A stretch of 64,000 nt of DNA from Beroe forskalii (lineage: Eukaryota; Ctenophora; Nuda; Beroida; Beroidae), in assembly GCA_011033025.1 (NCBI GenBank), contig WFMF01000448.1, forward strand, positions 62,001 through 126,000. Reading direction: 5' to 3'. Under the pieces are notes generated by a model. That model ran no database searches. It saw nothing but the letters and a program-made list of their open reading frames with translations, and was not told the origin of the DNA. Below are positions 34,604-48,400 of the stretch, one piece after another; the first letter of the stretch is position 1; each line of letters opens with the position of its first letter. The position numbers and the translations under genes were made by a program.

Positions 34604-36865
34604 ATATGAATAAAGTCCGACCAAAGTATGTCCGTACGGTCGTGTAAGATTAAGATGATGCCATCAACAAAAAAGTAAACATAGTGATATTGTTTGTGAT
34701 GAAATGATGTCATTCTGAAGTCTTAAATCAGAAACTCCGAGGGTTATTCTGTGCGAATTTTAGTTTGCGAAGAGTCAGATTGATTAATATTATTTTTTCA
34801 ATATTGAAATGAATCTTTAGCTGTAAAAAGGTTTTTGATGACGAATGGTAAAATTCCTATCAAAAGACATTTGAAAAAGTAATGTACTTAATGAATTCAT
34901 GAGATCATGAGATGATGGTTTCGATAAAGCTATGGCTAAAATGAAATTTTTACATAATTGGTGCGCAGTTTTAACTGCTGAGAACACATAAAATTATTTT
35001 CTCAGAATTCTCATGATTTTTCATGAAGATACAGTGAAAACTGGAAATTGACGATTGTGCAGGATAACTGGTATTTGCTGCATGGCTTGCTGAATATATT
35101 TCGTAAATTAAATCTTTTATTGTTTGCTTTTAAATGATAATTTAACCAATTAATTTCCTCAATGATTTAACTTTCGATTGAAGATGATTATATTTTTGGG
35201 CTGATTGTATATTTTTACAAGTGCTTCTTTGCTGGCTGGATGCGGAATTTAATTTTATGGTTGCTGAGTGAGAGAAACATAAATCGATGAATTTTATAAT
35301 TATATGGGTGAACACTGAACTTGTAGACGTGTTAACTTGGTTATGGTAGATTCAGGGATTACTTTAGTTCTGACCCGAGATACAATTACATGGTGATTGG
35401 TGCAATATATTTCATTTTTTGTCATCCATTTTTAATCAAAAGTATCCTTATATCTGTTAAATAACCTTTTACAAATTATTTACTTCTTAACCGGGTTCAT
35501 ATGATAACAACAGCTTGATATTTGTATTAAACCGCTCTGTCCTTCCGTTTGTAACATATTTGCATTTCAACTTTCAAGGTTTTTGAAATCCATGCAATTT
35601 ATTTTGTCAAATGTCGGCCATGAAAAAGAGATGGTTTTAGAGTGGCGCTTGTCGGCGTCCAGACTTTTTGAAATTGAATAATTACACCCGCAGTTGTGTG
35701 CCTTGACAAATTCCATTGCGCGTCTTAATACGCCGTGCAAGGAAAAAGTCCATTGCGCGTCGTAATACGCTGCGCATTAAATTTCACATTTCATGCGCGG
35801 CGTATAAAGACGCGCAAGGAAAAAGTCCAGTGCGCGTCGTAATACGCTGCGCATTAAATTTCATGCGCGGCGTATAAAGACGCGCAAAGGAACGTGGCCG
35901 GGAATTTTGTGCACAGTAACTGTTATGCACAGTAACTTACAAATGTGGGCATAGAGATGGAATGCTTATGTAGAAAGTATTATTTGTATAATTGTACACG
36001 AATCGAATGAAAGGATGTGTTTGTTAGTTGAAAATAGTATTAACAATAAATCTATAAGTTAACATCAAAGATCAAAATATAAGAATATACGATGCACTGG
36101 CATGATTCTTCGTTAATGTCTCTGCATTTTGTCATAAAAGGTAGATCTCGCCTCGATAATTCAAGCAAACGCTATCGAACTATTTCTAAAACACGGCTAT
36201 TTAATGAAAAATTGATATTGTGAATAGTGAATACTGATTATGTTAAAAATGATAAAATACTAACTACTGAACAAAGTCCTGATATGTTAAATTTGAAGTT
36301 GAATATGAAAATTAACTTAAACTTAAGATCATTAACTCAATTCTCGGCAGTTCGGCACGGCAATTACGCTTTCCTTTCGACTCGAGTACCAAATGCGACA
36401 TTCTCAGATTTAATTCACAATTCAATCAGTCAATGTCGTTTGCACTTCTTTAAGAGTAAGACACGTACATAAACATTTCAAATCACAATCCGCGGAAATC
36501 TGCTAGTTCCGAAATGAATTAAACTTGAAGATCAACCCAGTAAATTAAATTCTCAATTATTTAGCTCAATTCCTAGTCCTTCTGAGCTTCTGCTCTTCTT
36601 GTAAAACTGAGAAAACATTTTGAAATGAGGCGTTGTTTGTCCCAAGATAATCGCAAAATTCAACACTCTCAAATGCTTTTTCATGATCCTGATGTGTTTC
36701 GCTTTCAGTTAATTGTAATTGTAGGACATTCAAATTTCAAATACGATCTCGATCCCTCTGGAAACTCATCAACGGCGTTTATATTCTCTGGAATTGCTGG
36801 ATGTATTAATGTCTGGGATCTGTTTCAAGTTGACACTTGACAGAATGTGTGAAATGTCCGGTGTG
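34604..36865. other. Intergenic, AT-rich; one CG-rich inverted-repeat cluster
   Basis: Nothing gene-like between the phosphatase gene and the convergent SLC22-like gene apart from the cluster at 35703-35890. The short plus-strand frame at 36227-36472 has no supporting feature. Confidence 0.5.
35703..35890. repeat. CG-rich tandem and inverted repeat cluster
   Basis: Units GTCC(A)TTGCGCGTCGTAATACG, CTGCGCATTAAATTTCA and TGCGCGGCGTATAAAGACGCG recur two to three times. TGCGCGTC...TACG and its near-complement CGTATAAAGACGCGCA can pair, so each unit forms a hairpin. CpG-dense in an AT-rich setting. Confidence 0.75.
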
Positions 36866-39800
36866 CTATACCAGCAACGACTCCTGGTGGTTGCTGTCCC
36901 CGTTTGTGATATCAGGGGGCGTCACCCCATCCTCCCCCATCTTCTTCTCCTCCATCTCCTTCTCTTCCCGCACCTGCAGGGGGTGTAAGACTGTAAACAT
37001 TTCGAGACATGCCTAAGACACTCATCTCCTTTCCTACAAATAATCTTAAGCTTATCCTGAACCATAACCCATACCCAAACCCTAACCATTGCTCGGAGTT
37101 TAAATATAACGGCTGTCGTGAGACTGAGAGCAAATGTCGTGGGATGAAATGTCGTGAGGTTCTCTAACCTGGCTCTCAGCCAACAGATCCTCATACGAGT
37201 GAGGGAGGAGTGAGGTATTCCTCGCTAGGCAGGTGTTAGCGAATGCCAGGACTGCTGAACTCAGGAGGATAACTCCGCAAGCCATCAGCTTGATGGAGCC
37301 CGCTGTAGCGGGGGCGCAGTAGGGCTCTGTTTCGTGGGATGTCTTGAGGCAGTAGGACTGCAGGATGGTGTTCAGAAGACCTCCTAGCACATACGCTGCG
37401 TTCAGACCTGGGAAAATACACAGTTTAGGTGATACGATTTGATTGATTGACTCAACCTAATAATTCTATTAATTTCCACACAGCCATCATTTGTACGTGC
37501 GTGGTACGCTGTGTTCAGACCTGCGTTCAAACGGACAATTTAAGAGTTTAGACTTGACGATTTGAACGATTGACTCAACCTAATAAACAATTACAGACTG
37601 ATTTTTCGTGAAGTAAATGCAATGTAAGTTTAACGCAGATGTCGCGAATTAAGAGAACGCCTTCTCTTATTTCCACACGACCACTATTTGTACGTACGTG
37701 ATACTGTTCTCAGAATATCCAAAACCGTGCGATTCGGAATGATTAATTTATTTCTTGAAGTCTTGACAATTGTGTAAAAGGTGTCTACCTGAGATGTAGA
37801 AGGCTCTGTTGAGAGTTGGCATCTGTTTGAGGGTGGTGAAGGTGAGGGCTATAGACAGCGCCGTCAGCATGAGGGTCGTTCCCGTGAACACCCTGATAAT
37901 TGTTTATTGGATTACTAATTGGATGCTGGCTGGACACACTAATTGGGTTACTGATTGAAGGCTAACTGGGCGCCCTGCCAATTGGATTACTAATTAGAGG
38001 CTAGCTGGATACACCGTTAATTGGGTTACTAATTAGAGGCTAACTGGACGCCCTGATAAATGAGTTATTAAATGTAGCGATGCTCATTGTTACGATTACA
38101 AAGTATTGATTCAAATTTCAGCTCCAATACAAATGTTCCGCTCTTAGCGATTGGATTACGGATTTAAATGACTAATGATCGAGATTACTATGTTTCCAGA
38201 CCTACGAAACGATGACTAAAGTACTAATGACCATGTTCGCAATATAAACGGCCAACCCAAAATACATAGAATTGTGTTTCAGGGTACACGAGAACGTAGT
38301 ATCATGTCTACTATAACATGAACAACAGATCAGAGTGGTTTTTTTAAATCTACGAACCACAGAACAGAAGTGCTGTAATCTGATCAATCGATTTCATTAA
38401 TGTTAGTGATAATAAGTAGGAGAAATAAAATATCATGCTGAATTTGTAAGTATCATTAGCCAATAATGAACAAGTACATAACATCATGTCTACTAACTTG
38501 GTCTGAGACCAGAAGTTATGAGCCTCCGCGAACTCGCCCCCTGAAGCCACCAGAGCGAGTACCCCAGCCACCAGCACACTGCACACGTTCACCACGTAGA
38601 CGAATATTGGGAGTTGGGAGAGGAAGGCTGCTAGGACAAACCCTCCACCCTGGATCAGGAGGGTGATGAAAACCTTGCCGAACAGCTCGAACTCTGAGTG
38701 CTGGAGATCTATCAGCTCCACGAGGAGATGCGAGGAAACACCGAGGAGGAGGAGGAAGAGGGTGTTGGTGAAGTAGAGGCGGTTAGTTGCCGGGTGGGTG
38801 AAGAAGCATTTGATGGACGAGTCTGTGACGAGACCCGAGGTGAAGTCTATCTCTGACGGCAGGTCCTTAGTGCTGCCTCGTGCTACTTTGTGTCGGAGAG
38901 AGGCAGGTGCGAGGAGGAGGAGAGGTAGCACGAGGAATCCTCCGCAGGCAATAGCAACTGTAGCAGCCCTCCACTCCATGAAGAACCAAGTGATGCCGGT
39001 TACTGCCATGCTGCCCGCTGAGGCAAAACAGAAGAAGAGCGTTATTATGAGGTTTGAGAAGCGGGGCTGCGCCTCTTCTACCAGCCACGCTAGCAGAGCC
39101 ACCCCTGCCACTGATGTGAAGGCTCCCTTCACAAACTCCAGATAAGTAAACATGATCATACTGCTGTTAGCTCTATACACCAGGGTCGTCAGAATACCGA
39201 AGAACAGACAGATGGACGCCACGTTTTTCCGTCCTAAGGAGTCTATGAATGCTCCTCCCAGCAGGCTGCCGCACAGCAAACCCGCGAAGTTTATGAGTTT
39301 GGGTTCCACCAGGCGGGCGAGGGGGCAGTAGGCACCGTACTCCAGGATAGGGGTCCGGATAAAGGTGAAGTTCCAGTGGAATTCTGTGCCGGGGTTCATG
39401 AAGCAGACCGCGTGCTTGTAGTGGTCCATCGCCTGCAGGGAGAGGGGGGGTTTAGGTTAGTGATACTAATGGTTAGTCCAATGTCCATTGAAATAGGGAG
39501 TTCAGGAGTTGGGGAACCTGGGAAGTCATTAACTCAGTTTGGAATCGTGGTTCTACCTGAGAATAAATCTGTTTTTTTACGGACAGTTTGAATCGAACTA
39601 TTTGTCCTGATCATTAGTCTTGAAAAGTCGAGAACGGTGAAAATCCAATAACAGTAACCATACAGAATTGTCCTATTCACTATTCAGTATACTCACACTA
39701 TATTTCTGACAAGTTACTGATATTCCAAGGTTGGCATCGTCAATGCAGGTCCAGCTGATCTGAGGAGTGAGGAGGAAGTGGGTGGAGGAGATCATGTAGA

Positions 39801-40558
39801 GCGACACAACGTTCAGGAGGATGAAACAGGAGATGAGGATTCTGTTCTGCAGGAAACCTGGAGGAGTTGAGGAGATGATTGATGTAAAATTCTTGAATAT
39901 TGCAAGTTAATGGAACAGTGGGTTCTTAAACCTGAGGAAAACTGGGAAACACTATTTGATGTTGAACAGTATGGTTCATTTGATGTTGAACATTTAAATT
40001 GTACTTTGTACAGACTACAGTTAATGGGTTTACAGAGGTCTTGTCTATGCACTTCTATGAAGGCAATATCGTAAAACTTGATATGTCAATGTTCAAGCCT
40101 TCCACTTCAAAATTGGCGCCGACCATTTGAGCTCATTAGGGCATTTAAGAGAAAATTGACCTAAATTTCTATAAATGCCATCTCTATGAATTAGAGCAAT
40201 AAAAACTATACATTATGTACTCATGTTTTAAATGTTAAAATTCCTATCTAATTAAGGCAAAGAAAGCTCAAACCACCTTTTTAATTCCTGTTTAAATTTA
40301 ATCACAGTAACTGCGTTGTGGAGTGGTTTTTGAGCGGGCGCAGTGTTTCTAAAAAGTCTAAATGCCATATAATTAATTCCTGTTTAATTCCTATCTAATT
40401 CCTATCTAATTCTAATTACCTGCATTGTGAAGTGGTTTTTTGAGGGGTGCAGTGTTGTTTTCCATGTAGGACCTCCAGTCCTTGCAGTGGGTCTTGTTGT
40501 CTGAGGCTGGGACTCTCGAGTAAAAGGTAAAGTTTGCTAGCACCCACTCACGCAGCAT
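36866..40558 (-). CDS. MFS transporter of SLC22 (organic ion transporter) type
   Basis: Six exons close in phase: 40420-40558 (ATG), 39697-39857, 38498-39432, 37789-37892, 37169-37407 and 36866-36973 (TAG); 561 residues. TM1 (RILISCFILLNVVSLYMISS) is followed by a large extracellular loop with N-glycosylation sites and cysteines, as in SLC22. The segment after TM2 has the MFS motif GGAFIDSLGRKNV. About twelve hydrophobic segments are recognisable, and the last exon encodes an acidic cytoplasmic tail (EEKEMEEKKMGEDG). SLC22 carriers move organic cations, anions or zwitterions across the plasma membrane; the substrate cannot be told. The N-terminal stretch before TM1 is unusual in sequence, so an earlier start exon is possible. 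Confidence 0.82.
37893..38070. repeat. Minisatellite adjoining an acceptor of the SLC22-like gene
   Basis: Four imperfect copies of a ~45-base unit (ATTGGATTACTAATTAGAGG, CTAACTGGACGCCCTGAT). On the minus strand each unit brings a near copy of the real acceptor context (ATCAG-GGTGTTC at 37893), so several pseudo-acceptors lie directly upstream of the true one. Confidence 0.75.
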
Positions 40559-40881
40559 GGTTCTTAGAGAAAAGAGGGGGGTTATGGGGATGAAATTAGT
40601 GATTGAAGTTGGAAAGCATGCTCACTTTTCAATCTTCGAGGATCAATAAAAACATAAATAATAAGAAAAGTGGAAACGGGCACGTTTTCCAAAAAAAACT
40701 GACAAAATTGAAAATAGCCGATGCGACAGGCAACAAAAAGTGCTAAAGTGGAAGGACACCGTTTTTCTAACGATTCAAAGATGAAGTTCACGATACGACG
40801 CTGTTCTGGGAATGACGTTACGATTAGAGGAAGTAAATGAACAATCTTACGTGGGCAATTAAGGCAAGATTACCCCACGTG

Positions 40882-42177
40882 TTTTTTTTTTATTTCAAAA
40901 GTTTAAATTGATACCGATAACAATAGCACGTTTCTCAATATAAAACTTCAACATAATTCACAAAATATCGAATATCAATTTAGGGCCCAGAACACATCCT
41001 CAGGACATAATGACACTGGCCCCTTGGCAAAAACAATCAATAAATATCTTATAAAATATTCATAATGCATATTGGATATGAGATTGAACATGAAGTTATG
41101 ATATATTACGCCAACGTTCACGTTAACCAGTCTCTCTCGTTACTCGTAATAACAACTCATGTTATCTCGCGGGCAGTTTCAGTTCGTTGACGCTTGCGTT
41201 CTTCCACCCTCTTCTTGATCTCCTGGCGTTCTTCCACTGATCTGTCGGGGCAGACAAACACTCTTTTACAAGAAGCAATGTCCTTCAGGTTCTTTGCCTT
41301 CCGCAAAACTTGCTTAACCTGGTCCGAGCCCCGTAGCACTACCTTGATTGGACGACGATGTCCGGCCCTAGCCACAGCACCCATTCTTGAGCACAGCACG
41401 ACAGGCGGCTTCTCTCCCAGGTGTGTGAAGATTTCACTCACCTTCTCCTCAACAATCTCGTCGCTTTCCTCCTCACAGCCAAAGATGATCATGTTGCGTG
41501 ATCTATCCTCCGCCTGGACGGCACTCTTCACTGCAGCGGTAATCTTCTTCTCAGACAGCACTTCAGCGCACTTGCTCTCAACAATACTAGCGTAGGACTT
41601 CATCTCACTTTTTACAGTTTCCGAGCACTTCTGTTCCACAGAACTGGCGTAGGTCTTCACTGTCTCCTGTACCTTTGAGAGCTGTCTGTCCTTCTCTGCG
41701 ATGGCCTGCTCCTGCAGTTGTATGATGGTCTTCTGATCGGCAACCCTCGCAGCCATGAGTTCCCCAACAGATTCCGCTACTCCGCAAGCAGCCCTCATGA
41801 TAGGGTCCATGTAGTGATCCGTGAGGCAAAGTATACATTCTCCAGCCACTCACACAGCTTCTCCTTCCTCACCTTCATGAAAGTCTCATGCGGAATATCC
41901 CGGGCACAGTCAGGGTTGTACTTCAACACTGCCCCTATGTCTCCGCGGATCAGTCGCATAGCTCTTCGTACTGCCGGAACATCAGCCGGTCGGAGTTCCA
42001 TACCAGAAGGTCTGTCGATGCCAATCTCCCTCAGATAGGGACTGGTAACTTCAAATGGGAGCGACATTTAACACTGTACAATGTATAGTACAATGTATAA
42101 ATATCACACAATGCACGTTGCAATACAAGCCTTGCAAGATTTCAAGAGCTGATAAGACGAGCAACGAAAGCGATAAC
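40882..42177 (-). mobile_element. HAL1-like LINE ORF1-only retroposon, copy C
   Basis: Minus-strand copy with an A-tract end at 40882 and the shared 5' end (GTTATCGCTTTCGTTGCTCG) at about 42177. The ORF1-like frame is whole except for a two-base insertion near 41832 that splits it into 41795-42067 and 41157-41849. Otherwise it is nearly identical to copy B. It lies upstream of the SLC22-like gene. Confidence 0.88.
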
Positions 42178-42331
42178 AAGCGATGTTTAGCTAGATATGA
42201 CGTCATAATCCTTTGGAGATTATATAAATACCGCTTTCAGTTTTCCAGATAACAGATCTTCCAAGAAAACCTCAAAATTATTACAACAGAGAATTATGTC
42301 ATCTTCGTCATATATCTTGGTCCCAGTCGGG

Positions 42332-42418
42332 GTGCGTACAGTGTGTACGCACGGCCTCCGGGGTGTAGGTTTCTTGGGTTAGGAGGCCGAAAAACCGAGT
42401 GCCGTACACTTTGTACTG
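42332..42418. other. GC-rich cluster of hairpins, possible structured RNA
   Basis: Three adjacent foldable segments: GTGCGTACA-GTG-TGTACGCAC (9-bp perfect stem, 42332-42352), GGCCTCC...GGAGGCC (42353-42388) and GTAC...GTAC (about 42403-42418). It is notably GC-rich beside AT-rich sequence. It matches no tRNA, rRNA or snRNA that I recognise. Confidence 0.3.
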
Positions 42419-45400
42419 CATAATCACCCTTACCCAACTGACGACCCGTTTAAACCCATGAGCACCTGATGTTTTTAGGCCTTATTAATTTAAATTATTA
42501 GTAGTACCATTTATTCCTTCCGTGTTCATTAGTAACTAATGTTTCTTTGAACCGTAGCATGAGCTCTTGTTCTTTTATAACTTCTTGTTCGTTACTTACT
42601 TCTTAAACCGTAGCATGAACTTTATTATACTTTATTAACCTTATTGACATGGCTGAACGGACTACAGCAATTCTGTACTGTAGTTTGTAGATAAAAATAT
42701 ATTTAAGTAAGGTGCAAATCAGTGATGACAGGATAGATAAACAAACCAAGCCATCCTCTCACATCACAAAACAATCTAGAAGAAGAGGAAGAAGGTAAGA
42801 AGGACTGGAGGATGAAAGGGTTCCAGAAAAGAGGAAAGGGGAACCAGAGAAATGGTCCTAATATTATGCAAAATGTTACGGGATATATTCAGACCGATTA
42901 CGTAAATACCATATACGTAGCAAGGAGACGCATGCTTGGAAAGGAACTCGCACGAAAATGGGTGAGCAAAGAGGTAGGAAGTCTGTTGTTTGGCTATTTT
43001 TAACTTTTGAAACTTTGAAGAAAAGTAGGAGATCAAAAGCATGCACCACTCGGACATTTGGACCATCCATTATATACAGAAACTAATAAACATGAGTGCG
43101 CGCGACGGAGGCCGGGAGTAAATCCGACAATTAGAAAATTTAACGCATCGAAAGAGCAAAAGGAAATTACAAAGTTACAAAGATCTATGGAAGGTAAATT
43201 GAAAAACCAGTAACTTCAGCTGTTCACACCAGGTCCACACCACAAACTGAACTCGTTAGATTGCCAACAATGTAACAATGCATAAGTCTTAAAAAGTCCT
43301 ACAATTAGAGGATTAGGGATCAAAAGGGACATGAATTACAAGGCTCTATGGGAATGGAAATTGAAAAACTCTAACTGCAGTTCACACCACATCCATCACA
43401 AACACGATATGTTGCTAACAATGTGACAACAAAGGTGGAAATATATTGTTAGCAATTTGCTGTGCGTAATAAGGGCAGTAATCAACGAAATAGTTCCAAA
43501 TTTGACGTCAAGAACAGCCGATAATCCTCAGGAATTTGTTTTCTTCATATCATCGAACTAATATTAGTAAAAATATATATTGTTGAGAATCGTACAATAT
43601 AGTGCAATGGGTATATAGAAATAGCAGTACAGTTACTGTAACTAATTAGTTAAAAATACAACACATTTGATGATCAAAGCATAAATTACAGAATAGTGTA
43701 TCTAAGCTAGGTGATAGTGACACCTTGGCAACGCTTTTTAGTAGTTATAGCAACAATTGGTATGTTAAAAGCAACACTATGGTAACGCTTTTGAAAGCTA
43801 AGCAACGATTTTGAAGCTATATTAAGATATTAGCAAAATTGTTATAACATAAGCAACGCTTTTGCAGCAACACATCATTTAAAATTGTGCTAAGAATAAC
43901 TAGATTATTTTGCTACAAGCCGTGCCAGGAACAGCTTAGCAGTGCGCATGAAGAAAAGTCAAAAATAAAATCAAAAATACTTATTATACCGAACTATTCA
44001 ACAATATTCGAAGAAACTTTCGTTGTTTTTTCAGAACAATTTCGCAATTGCAAAAACCAACAAAACATGGGTTAAGTCGTAATTTCATGACGATATATAA
44101 TTACGATACAACTTTGAGATAATGGCTTCAATAGCACCTAATTATTAAACAAACACGCGCATACAGTGATAAAATCACACTACATGTAGGTAAATACAGT
44201 GAAAACTAACTTCTCAGAATCTAAAAAATGCAGGGTCAATGATGTGTTATTGGGGGCGAATGATCTGGAAAAGTGTATTGGTTCTGAGTGGTATAAACCT
44301 TGTACTCTTATAAAGACTTTCATTGCTTTACCTTATACCATATACCTGCTGAAGATGAGACAATCACATCTCAGGATGGTATGGGGAAATCTGTTGGGTA
44401 ACCGCTGATGATTCAAACTCTAGTATCATCCTCCTCTTGTTTTAATCCTTGAAGTAGAAAATAGGTTTGCGGTACTTTTTATGTTTGTCATATACCCATA
44501 CACCGTCCTTAAATCTTTTGACAGATAAAGTAAGGCTTTGGATCAGATGTGTTTCTGCCGAATATGCCGGAAGCATTGATAGGACAACATCAAATTATTT
44601 ATTTAACTTCACTATATGTGACATCATCTTATGTAGAATTATCAATGAAGCTAGCTATGAGAAACCTGCAATACAAACTCAAAGGAGCTATTATTTTTTA
44701 GGAACGTTTTTAAGAAGCAACCGAACGATGGACAGCAACAAAAAGTTGAGTACAAAAGTTGAGTTTGGAAGTCCCTTTTTAGAAAGTTGGAAACAGCCAC
44801 CGGAAAAATGGACCAATTAAAACAGAGAACTCAAGAGCTCTTGGAATGTAGAACCTTCTTAACAATGGAACCGTGACTGGAAGTACAACATTCCAGACCA
44901 ATGACAGTGTTTAGAATGGTATCGGAGGGTGAAGTGATCTGTCATTTGTAGTAAACGTGGCAGGGGTTGAAGACCATATTTGGGTATAGCAGACGTAAAA
45001 AGACTATATCTGGGCATGGCAGACGTCAAATTCAGCGTATAAACATAAAAAAGCTCAACATTATCACAATTATACATTTTGTTGAACTAAACTTGTCATA
45101 TTTTGTGCTTTAATTATTTTCTTTTTGTACGTTTCTGCTGCGTAGTTGTTTTGAAGCAGAACATGAACGTAAAAGGTCATCAGGACCCTGTTCTAACGAA
45201 TGGAAATGACACACGTGCACATACAGTTCTTTGGAATTAGAAAAGTTCGAAGTACGTATTGGTAATCCAAATTACAAGCCAACTTATATGCAATGGTATC
45301 CATAATGCAAACTATTCATAATGCATTTCAGCAATTCCTCAGTTTAAACTGAATTAATCTATCACCGTAGTTTTTCTTTAGAAAACCTACAGTGATAGAT

Positions 45401-48400
45401 TTGTCCATAGTTTTAAAGTGAAAGGTAAATAAATCTGAACTACAATTAACTTATACTAGGGAGTCAATGAGTTACTAAGTCATTGACTTAGGACTGTCAA
45501 GTACCACTTCAACACTTCAGTAATGTGAAAGTGACATTGAACCTTCTGTCTGCATCAGCAGACAATGCGTGAAGGCCAAGGCTGTCACAGAACAAAAGGA
45601 TTTAACTCAAGACAACAAGGAATTATTGTTGGTTGACTATAAATATAATTGAGTATTTGACACGAGTTGTGTTTTCGAATAGCTAATTGTCTTAAGCCAG
45701 GAATTGTTAAGAACAGTTGATAGTAGGCACCAAATATGAGGGAACTATTGATTATGAAGAACTTAAAAGAACACAAGATAGTTGATAAGAACACAAGATA
45801 GTTAATGTTAAAACTGCGATAGAAAATGTCTGAGCTCATGGGAAGAACACAACAAACGATCGGAATCAAAAGATCAAAGGATTGACAAATATATTTAGCT
45901 CATGACAGCAAACAAATCAAATCCACTTAAGGTATATAGTGGGAACTGTATGAAATTTAATATTCACAAAAGGAGCTATAAAAAGTTTTAAAAGGACCTA
46001 TAGAAAGTGGCTGTCAGTTCAATATATTTCAGTTTATGTATGGCTGCGCACGAATAGCTTTCATTCCATGTGAAGTCACTTTCATTGTTCCAAACTGTGA
46101 ATTGCTGACACTGGACTGCTTTTTATTGTGCGGTGACCACTTGACTGAGTCCAGCCAACCAAATCGGACGAATTTAATTAGTATAACAATGGAGACAAGA
46201 AAGAAACGCAATTCAAGAAAATCCGGACCGAGATGACGGGAGCACGAGGGCCTCTGGCCATTCACGATTTTTAAGGAATATCAACGGCTGAATGGCATTT
46301 AAAAATAGAAAATAAGAGAAAAAAGGGATTGAATTTTTAAAATTCAGTAATTTTATCTCTGTCCAACCCCCACGATTATCAAACTGAAACAACTGGAAAA
46401 GTATGGATGCCACAGCTGGCGATATTCATCTTCAAAGTCATTGGATTAGCTGATTTAAGTAGCCACATGACATTGTGGCAGTTAGACTTAGTGTAAACCG
46501 TTAAATTCTTAAATTCTAATCAATATGGAAATGATGATACTGATAGATTAAGATATTTAATTCACTATAATTCGCTATTATGTTATTGCGATGACAATTC
46601 AATGTATCACATGATTATGCGCTCAAAAATTAGTAGATTTCAATCAATTGAGCTCGTTCAGAATTTAAATTCAGCAGGAATGCTAAAAGGAAAATTTAAG
46701 AAAATCCATCAATCATTTTAAGTTCCCCACATGAGAAATCCAATACGATTTTAATGACAACATATCGCCATCTGCCACCGTTCACGGAACTTATGACCTG
46801 ACAACTGATGATAACAGATAATACTCATGACCCCTAGATGCCAAAAGGAGACGGCATTTTCGTTTAGCCACGGACTGCCTTGGCAAAACCAATCAGGACA
46901 CAGTATCATCCAAATCCTGGTCGCTGATTGGTTGATCACAAACACGTTTTGGGTAAAGTAACACTTTATCTGGTACCAGCTACAGAGGAGCAGCCTGCCA
47001 GCTATAGTTTGAACATATCATTAGTCTTCTGTATATCAGGGGGAATATACGGTACCAACCTACTAACTAATGACAGGTTCATAATGTCAGGTTGACAGAT
47101 CGTGGTTCACAACCATCACTCATCAGTCACCTAGTGCCCGGACTGGAAAGTCAGGTTGTCAAAGTTCGGCGGTTATAAATGCTGGCATGTTTGTTCAGTG
47201 ATGGACTGATCGAGCTGACAAAATGCGATAGAACTCTAGACTTCTAGAAAAAAACAAAAATAGGGGGAATATGGACAGATTATTGTAGGACAGACGGGGT
47301 CGATGAAAATTGAAATATCAACACGGGTCACCTACTGGTTTCAAGTGCTCTAATTCTATAAGAGTAGGTAAGCCCCAAAGTCTCCCAAAAGTAAAATAAT
47401 ATACAAGCAGTCCAAATAGATAGTATCAAATTTTAAACTTTTTTAAAAGATTGTTAAATTTTAAAAAAGTAAACGAATTATCCGTTCTAGACTAACGCAT
47501 AACTGCGATTTTGAACAATATTTTAGAATTAAAATTGAATATGTCGTTTAATGCAATAATAATAAAATCAACGGAAAGAAAATAGCTTGAAAGAGGAATC
47601 ATACATTTCCATCTGGATAAGTGAACAGGAATTAAACACATATTGGTCAAATTACAATTGCAATGTCTACCGGAAAAGTTAAAAAAGGGGTAGGCATGAA
47701 TAAATTAAAATAAATTAAAAAGAGAAAAATAATATGCAAATGTTAAATGAATTAAAAACACACTCAAGAATAAAGCTAAAAACAATGACAATTGGTATGT
47801 ACTACAGCGGTATAGGTACGGTGATCATAGTGATATCACCTCATAATGAAAACATCTAGAAAACACCGAATTCGTCATCCGCAGTGCCCTTTCTAGTTCC
47901 TAATTAGGTTGTAAACTAATTTAAAATATTTCAGAATGTACAAAGTGAGGTCGGAAAATGATTAATCGGTGCCTACCAGAGCGGCAAAAATCGAAAGATC
48001 ATGGTCGGTTCGCGCCACAATTGTACGTTTGAATTAAGAAATATGGGGAAATACTGACCGTGAAAAGTCATAAACGACGGGCCCGATTAATAAACAGATT
48101 GTCAAAAAACCGATTTTATTACAACCTTTCCAGAAAAAAGAGTACCTATGTGTTAAAGTTAAACAGCCTGTCAACTAGTCTCGTAAAAGCTACGATTTGA
48201 GCCACAAAGAAGTGACTTGTATTGGCTAACATGTGTCCCTTAACCAAGAGCACTGCATCAAAACGCAAAAACGCGAAAAGCCACAGACCAAGCCACAGAC
48301 CAAGCCTTAAAGCCACGGAATAAGCCACTAAAACCGCCAAGAGGCGTCCTCAAACCACTCAAAATACGGAAAATGCAGCCACTATCTAGTATCTGATTAC

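Noticed and set aside
38466-39145. Plus-strand frames over the SLC22-like exon
   Set aside because: Antisense shadows of the long transporter exon at 38498-39432.
44467-44820. 117-codon plus-strand frame
   Set aside because: Does not begin with ATG, composition is ordinary for the region, and no domain is recognisable.
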